From the IMG/VR virus record IMGVR_UViG_3300051212_000869, positions 1 to 20,234 of that record: DNA of 20,234 nucleotides. One strand, given 5' to 3'. Shown piece by piece: positions 17,996 through 20,234 of the stretch. The notes under the pieces are model-generated. The model did not search any database. It saw only the letters and a list, made by a program, of their open reading frames with translations, and was not told where the DNA came from. The position numbers were made by a program, and so were the translations under genes. This DNA comes from a virus. Numbering within the stretch: the first letter of the stretch is position 1; each line of letters opens with the position of its first letter.

Positions 17996-20234
17996 ATGGC
18001 CCGAGCCACTGCACACCTTGAGGTTACCGTAAACGACAAACAACTTGTCGATCACGCTGCAACCTTGAAGCAAACTCGGGATACTTGGGATAGCCTTGTC
18101 AAGGCAGCCAAAGATTTTAGCGGGGCCTATACTCAGGACATGGGCAAGGGATTTGCCGACCTGGGTAAAGGCCTTGCTGCGTTTAATAGAGTTGATGCTG
18201 CTAATATCTCTGCTGTTTTCCAAGGCCTACAAGAAGCGGCTAAAGCTGATCTATCCAAATTCGTTAAATCTACTGAAGGGTTTTTGAAGCATTTAGAGCC
18301 GCTAACAGCTGGTACATATAATTGGGCCAATCAGCTTGGCCGCGTCTTCGGCTATATCAAATCGCTGGACGAGCGGCTCGATTCCTTGGGCATTCAGCAG
18401 CAGAAGACCGTACAGCTCTCCAATCAGTTTGAGGGAGAACTGAAGCAGATTACGGACGCGATGAAGCTGCAGGCCGATACCATGAAGGGCCTTGTGCAGA
18501 GCTACGCTGGGCTCAATACTTCTCTGCAAAACGCTTTGCAGGCTCAAAATAAGCTAGGACAACAGCAAGAAGAAACTACAGAAAAAACAAGCAAGCAGAA
18601 AAAGGAACTAGGCTCCGCTAAAGACGTGTTCACGACAATGGAGCGTGCCTATATTCGACACTCCACCGCGTTTTTTATCGCTGGACAGCAGATCGAATCA
18701 GCAATAGAGGGACTGAGGACTGCCGCACAAGAAATTGATCTCGATAAAGTGTTGGCTAGATCAGTAGAAGGCTGGGGACAGATTCGAGAGGCGACACAAA
18801 AATCTACTAAGGGCATGGTTAGTGACCTGCAGATTCTCAAATCTGGCGCGCTGATGTCTTCTTTCAAGATCCCCGTCGATAATCTCGCGCAGAATATGGA
18901 GATGTTGCAGAAGCTGGCAGTAAGAACAGGCCAGCCTATCCAATATATGATGGATTCTTTTGCGCGTGGTGTTTCGCGCCTTAGCCCTGCAATTTTGGAT
19001 AACTTGGGGCTCCAGATTAAGTTATCAGAGGCCTACGATAAGTTCGCCAAAAAACAAGGCATTTCCGTCGATAAGATGGATGCGGAACTAAAAAAGCGCG
19101 CTGTATTGAATGAGGTACTTTCTCAAGGTAATGAACTTGTTAAAGATGTAGATCCCTACTCAAGTTTGCAGGGGCGCTTGGACCGCGCATCTGCTGCTTA
19201 CGAGAATTATACCAGTCGAGTTAAAGGCGCTTTGCTTGAGGCCGCTTTCGCTATTACCATGACGGAAGAGTTTGCTCTAGGTAAGATGGCCGATATTATG
19301 GCCATTCGCCAAAAAGAGTTCGAAAAATATGGAAGAGTAGTTAGCGACACAGCAAAGAACGCCCTATTAGCTATAAATATAGATGCCCAATCAGCGGTCG
19401 AGGAATTTGCTGCACTTCAAAGTGTAGCTACTCTTGACTTTTTGTTCCGTACTGAAGCAGGAGCAGCAGCAGCTAGAAAAGAGCAACTGCTAGATTTAGG
19501 GCTAATTGTCGATGTCAATAAATTAACTAGAGAGCAAGAAAAGGAAAGATTACAGGCCCTTGAGAAGGAGAGAGGGCTTCGGCAGCGATATAACGAAATC
19601 CTCAACCGCCGGGAGGAACTAGAAAAAATATTATATGATAATTTTACTCGCCGTAATGAGAAAGCATTAGAGGGAATAAAAACAAGTATTACATCTTTTG
19701 AAGCTCTTCGCCTAGCTATTGAAAAGGCGGGCGCTTCGGGCAAGGGTGATAAAACACCGCTCGGTATTACTCTGCAAGAAATCAATAAAGACAAAGCAGA
19801 GCAGTTGGAGCGTATTCGCCTAAATTTTGTAGAAATAGCGAATCAGGTGGCCAAGGTCGGAGGCAACGTCGGAGCAGTTACAACCATCGCGGATACCCTA
19901 TTGAATATCTCGCTCGCGCGTTTTCATGAAGAGAACAAGAAGGCCGCTCAGGAAAGACTGGTTGCACATCAGAAGAAAAATGCGGAAGGATTCGCAGAAC
20001 TAGCTATAGCAGAGAAACTCTATTCTCAGAGCAATATGATTGTGGACGAGGATAGGACGAGGCTTAGTCTGGCGTTTGAACTTGAGAAAAAACAAAAAGA
20101 ACTAGCTGATGCCCAGAAATTGTATCTCGATATGGACGAGAAAGCCAGTTTGAGGGGAGCTGAAGGCGCGGAGTATAGCGCAACGCAGGTACTCAATCAG
20201 GCTAAAAAACTAAAGGGCTTGGCTGATGAAGTAG
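17996..20234 (+). CDS. Tail length tape measure protein, 5' part (3' end beyond window)
   Basis: The frame is open from ATG 17996 to the window edge (746 codons). It starts ARATAHLEVTVNDKQLVDHA and is almost entirely helical. GKGFADLGKGLAAFNRVDAA and LDERLDSLGIQQQKTVQLSN precede a conserved-looking block (SFARGVSRLSPAILDNLGLQ, KRAVLNEVLSQG). That block is the type seen in tape measure proteins. The later part is Lys/Glu-rich coiled coil (LEKERGLRQRYNEILNRREE, AFELEKKQKELADAQKLYLD). Tape measures set tail length and are threaded in the tube; length cannot be judged here. The second half is more AT-rich than the capsid genes. No peptidase or lysozyme domain is visible in the part seen. It follows the chaperone genes by 6 nt. 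Confidence 0.85.
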   Translation, partial: MARATAHLEVTVNDKQLVDHAATLKQTRDTWDSLVKAAKDFSGAYTQDMGKGFADLGKGLAAFNRVDAANISAVFQGLQEAAKADLSKFVKSTEGFLKHLEPLTAGTYNWANQLGRVFGYIKSLDERLDSLGIQQQKTVQLSNQFEGELKQITDAMKLQADTMKGLVQSYAGLNTSLQNALQAQNKLGQQQEETTEKTSKQKKELGSAKDVFTTMERAYIRHSTAFFIAGQQIESAIEGLRTAAQEIDLDKVLARSVEGWGQIREATQKSTKGMVSDLQILKSGALMSSFKIPVDNLAQNMEMLQKLAVRTGQPIQYMMDSFARGVSRLSPAILDNLGLQIKLSEAYDKFAKKQGISVDKMDAELKKRAVLNEVLSQGNELVKDVDPYSSLQGRLDRASAAYENYTSRVKGALLEAAFAITMTEEFALGKMADIMAIRQKEFEKYGRVVSDTAKNALLAINIDAQSAVEEFAALQSVATLDFLFRTEAGAAAARKEQLLDLGLIVDVNKLTREQEKERLQALEKERGLRQRYNEILNRREELEKILYDNFTRRNEKALEGIKTSITSFEALRLAIEKAGASGKGDKTPLGITLQEINKDKAEQLERIRLNFVEIANQVAKVGGNVGAVTTIADTLLNISLARFHEENKKAAQERLVAHQKKNAEGFAELAIAEKLYSQSNMIVDEDRTRLSLAFELEKKQKELADAQKLYLDMDEKASLRGAEGAEYSATQVLNQAKKLKGLADEV

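Noticed and set aside
1-20234. tRNA genes, CRISPR arrays, insertion sequences
   Set aside because: No cloverleaf, spaced repeat series or transposase-like protein was seen on either strand.

Overview
The window is a 20.2 kb piece of a tailed bacteriophage genome. It has a long non-contractile (siphovirus-like) tail plan: terminase, portal, head morphogenesis, scaffold, capsid, connectors, tail tube, frameshifted tail-assembly chaperone and tape measure follow in the usual order, and no sheath gene is seen. Nearly every base is coding, adjacent genes are joined by ATGA or TAATG overlaps, and all genes but one are on the + strand. Ribosome binding sites of the AGGAGG type and promoters close to the sigma70 consensus point to a bacterial host that I cannot name. 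There is no integrase, lysis gene, repressor or tRNA in the window, so lifestyle is undetermined.

Region 1 (1-3854) is a run of small overlapping genes for nucleotide and DNA metabolism: an FmdB-like zinc ribbon, a pyrimidine-dimer-glycosylase-family protein, a phage-type adenine N6-methyltransferase, an HD-domain phosphohydrolase and the flavin-dependent thymidylate synthase ThyX, mixed with unknown small proteins. Region 2 (3897-6009) holds an unknown protein, a 241-residue protein that reads as two GroES-like domains in tandem, a 31-residue membrane peptide and an unknown 279-residue protein preceded by a repeat-rich regulatory segment. Region 3 (5918-6308) carries the only minus-strand gene and a symmetrical divergent promoter; its predicted start sites fall on or within 3 nt of the two start codons.

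Region 4 (6309-14035) is DNA packaging and head: candidate small terminase, TerL, portal, MuF-like minor head protein, a probable connector or completion protein, scaffold, an unknown head-region protein, decoration-like protein and major capsid protein. Region 5 (14115-20234) is connector and tail: connector, tail-terminator-like protein, major tail tube protein, tail-assembly chaperones made by -1 frameshifting at A AAA AAC, and the start of the tape measure gene, which runs off the window.

Transcription looks segmented by at least three sigma70-like promoters with 17-bp spacers, ahead of the packaging genes, the scaffold/capsid genes and the chaperone/tape-measure genes. The third overlaps an intrinsic terminator so that the predicted start lies inside the terminator stem. 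A set of intercistronic hairpins ahead of the capsid-region genes may tune expression of the abundant head proteins. The strongest candidates for new biology are the divergent leaderless promoter, the overlapping terminator/promoter, the tandem GroES-like protein, and EF-hand-like loops in two structural proteins.
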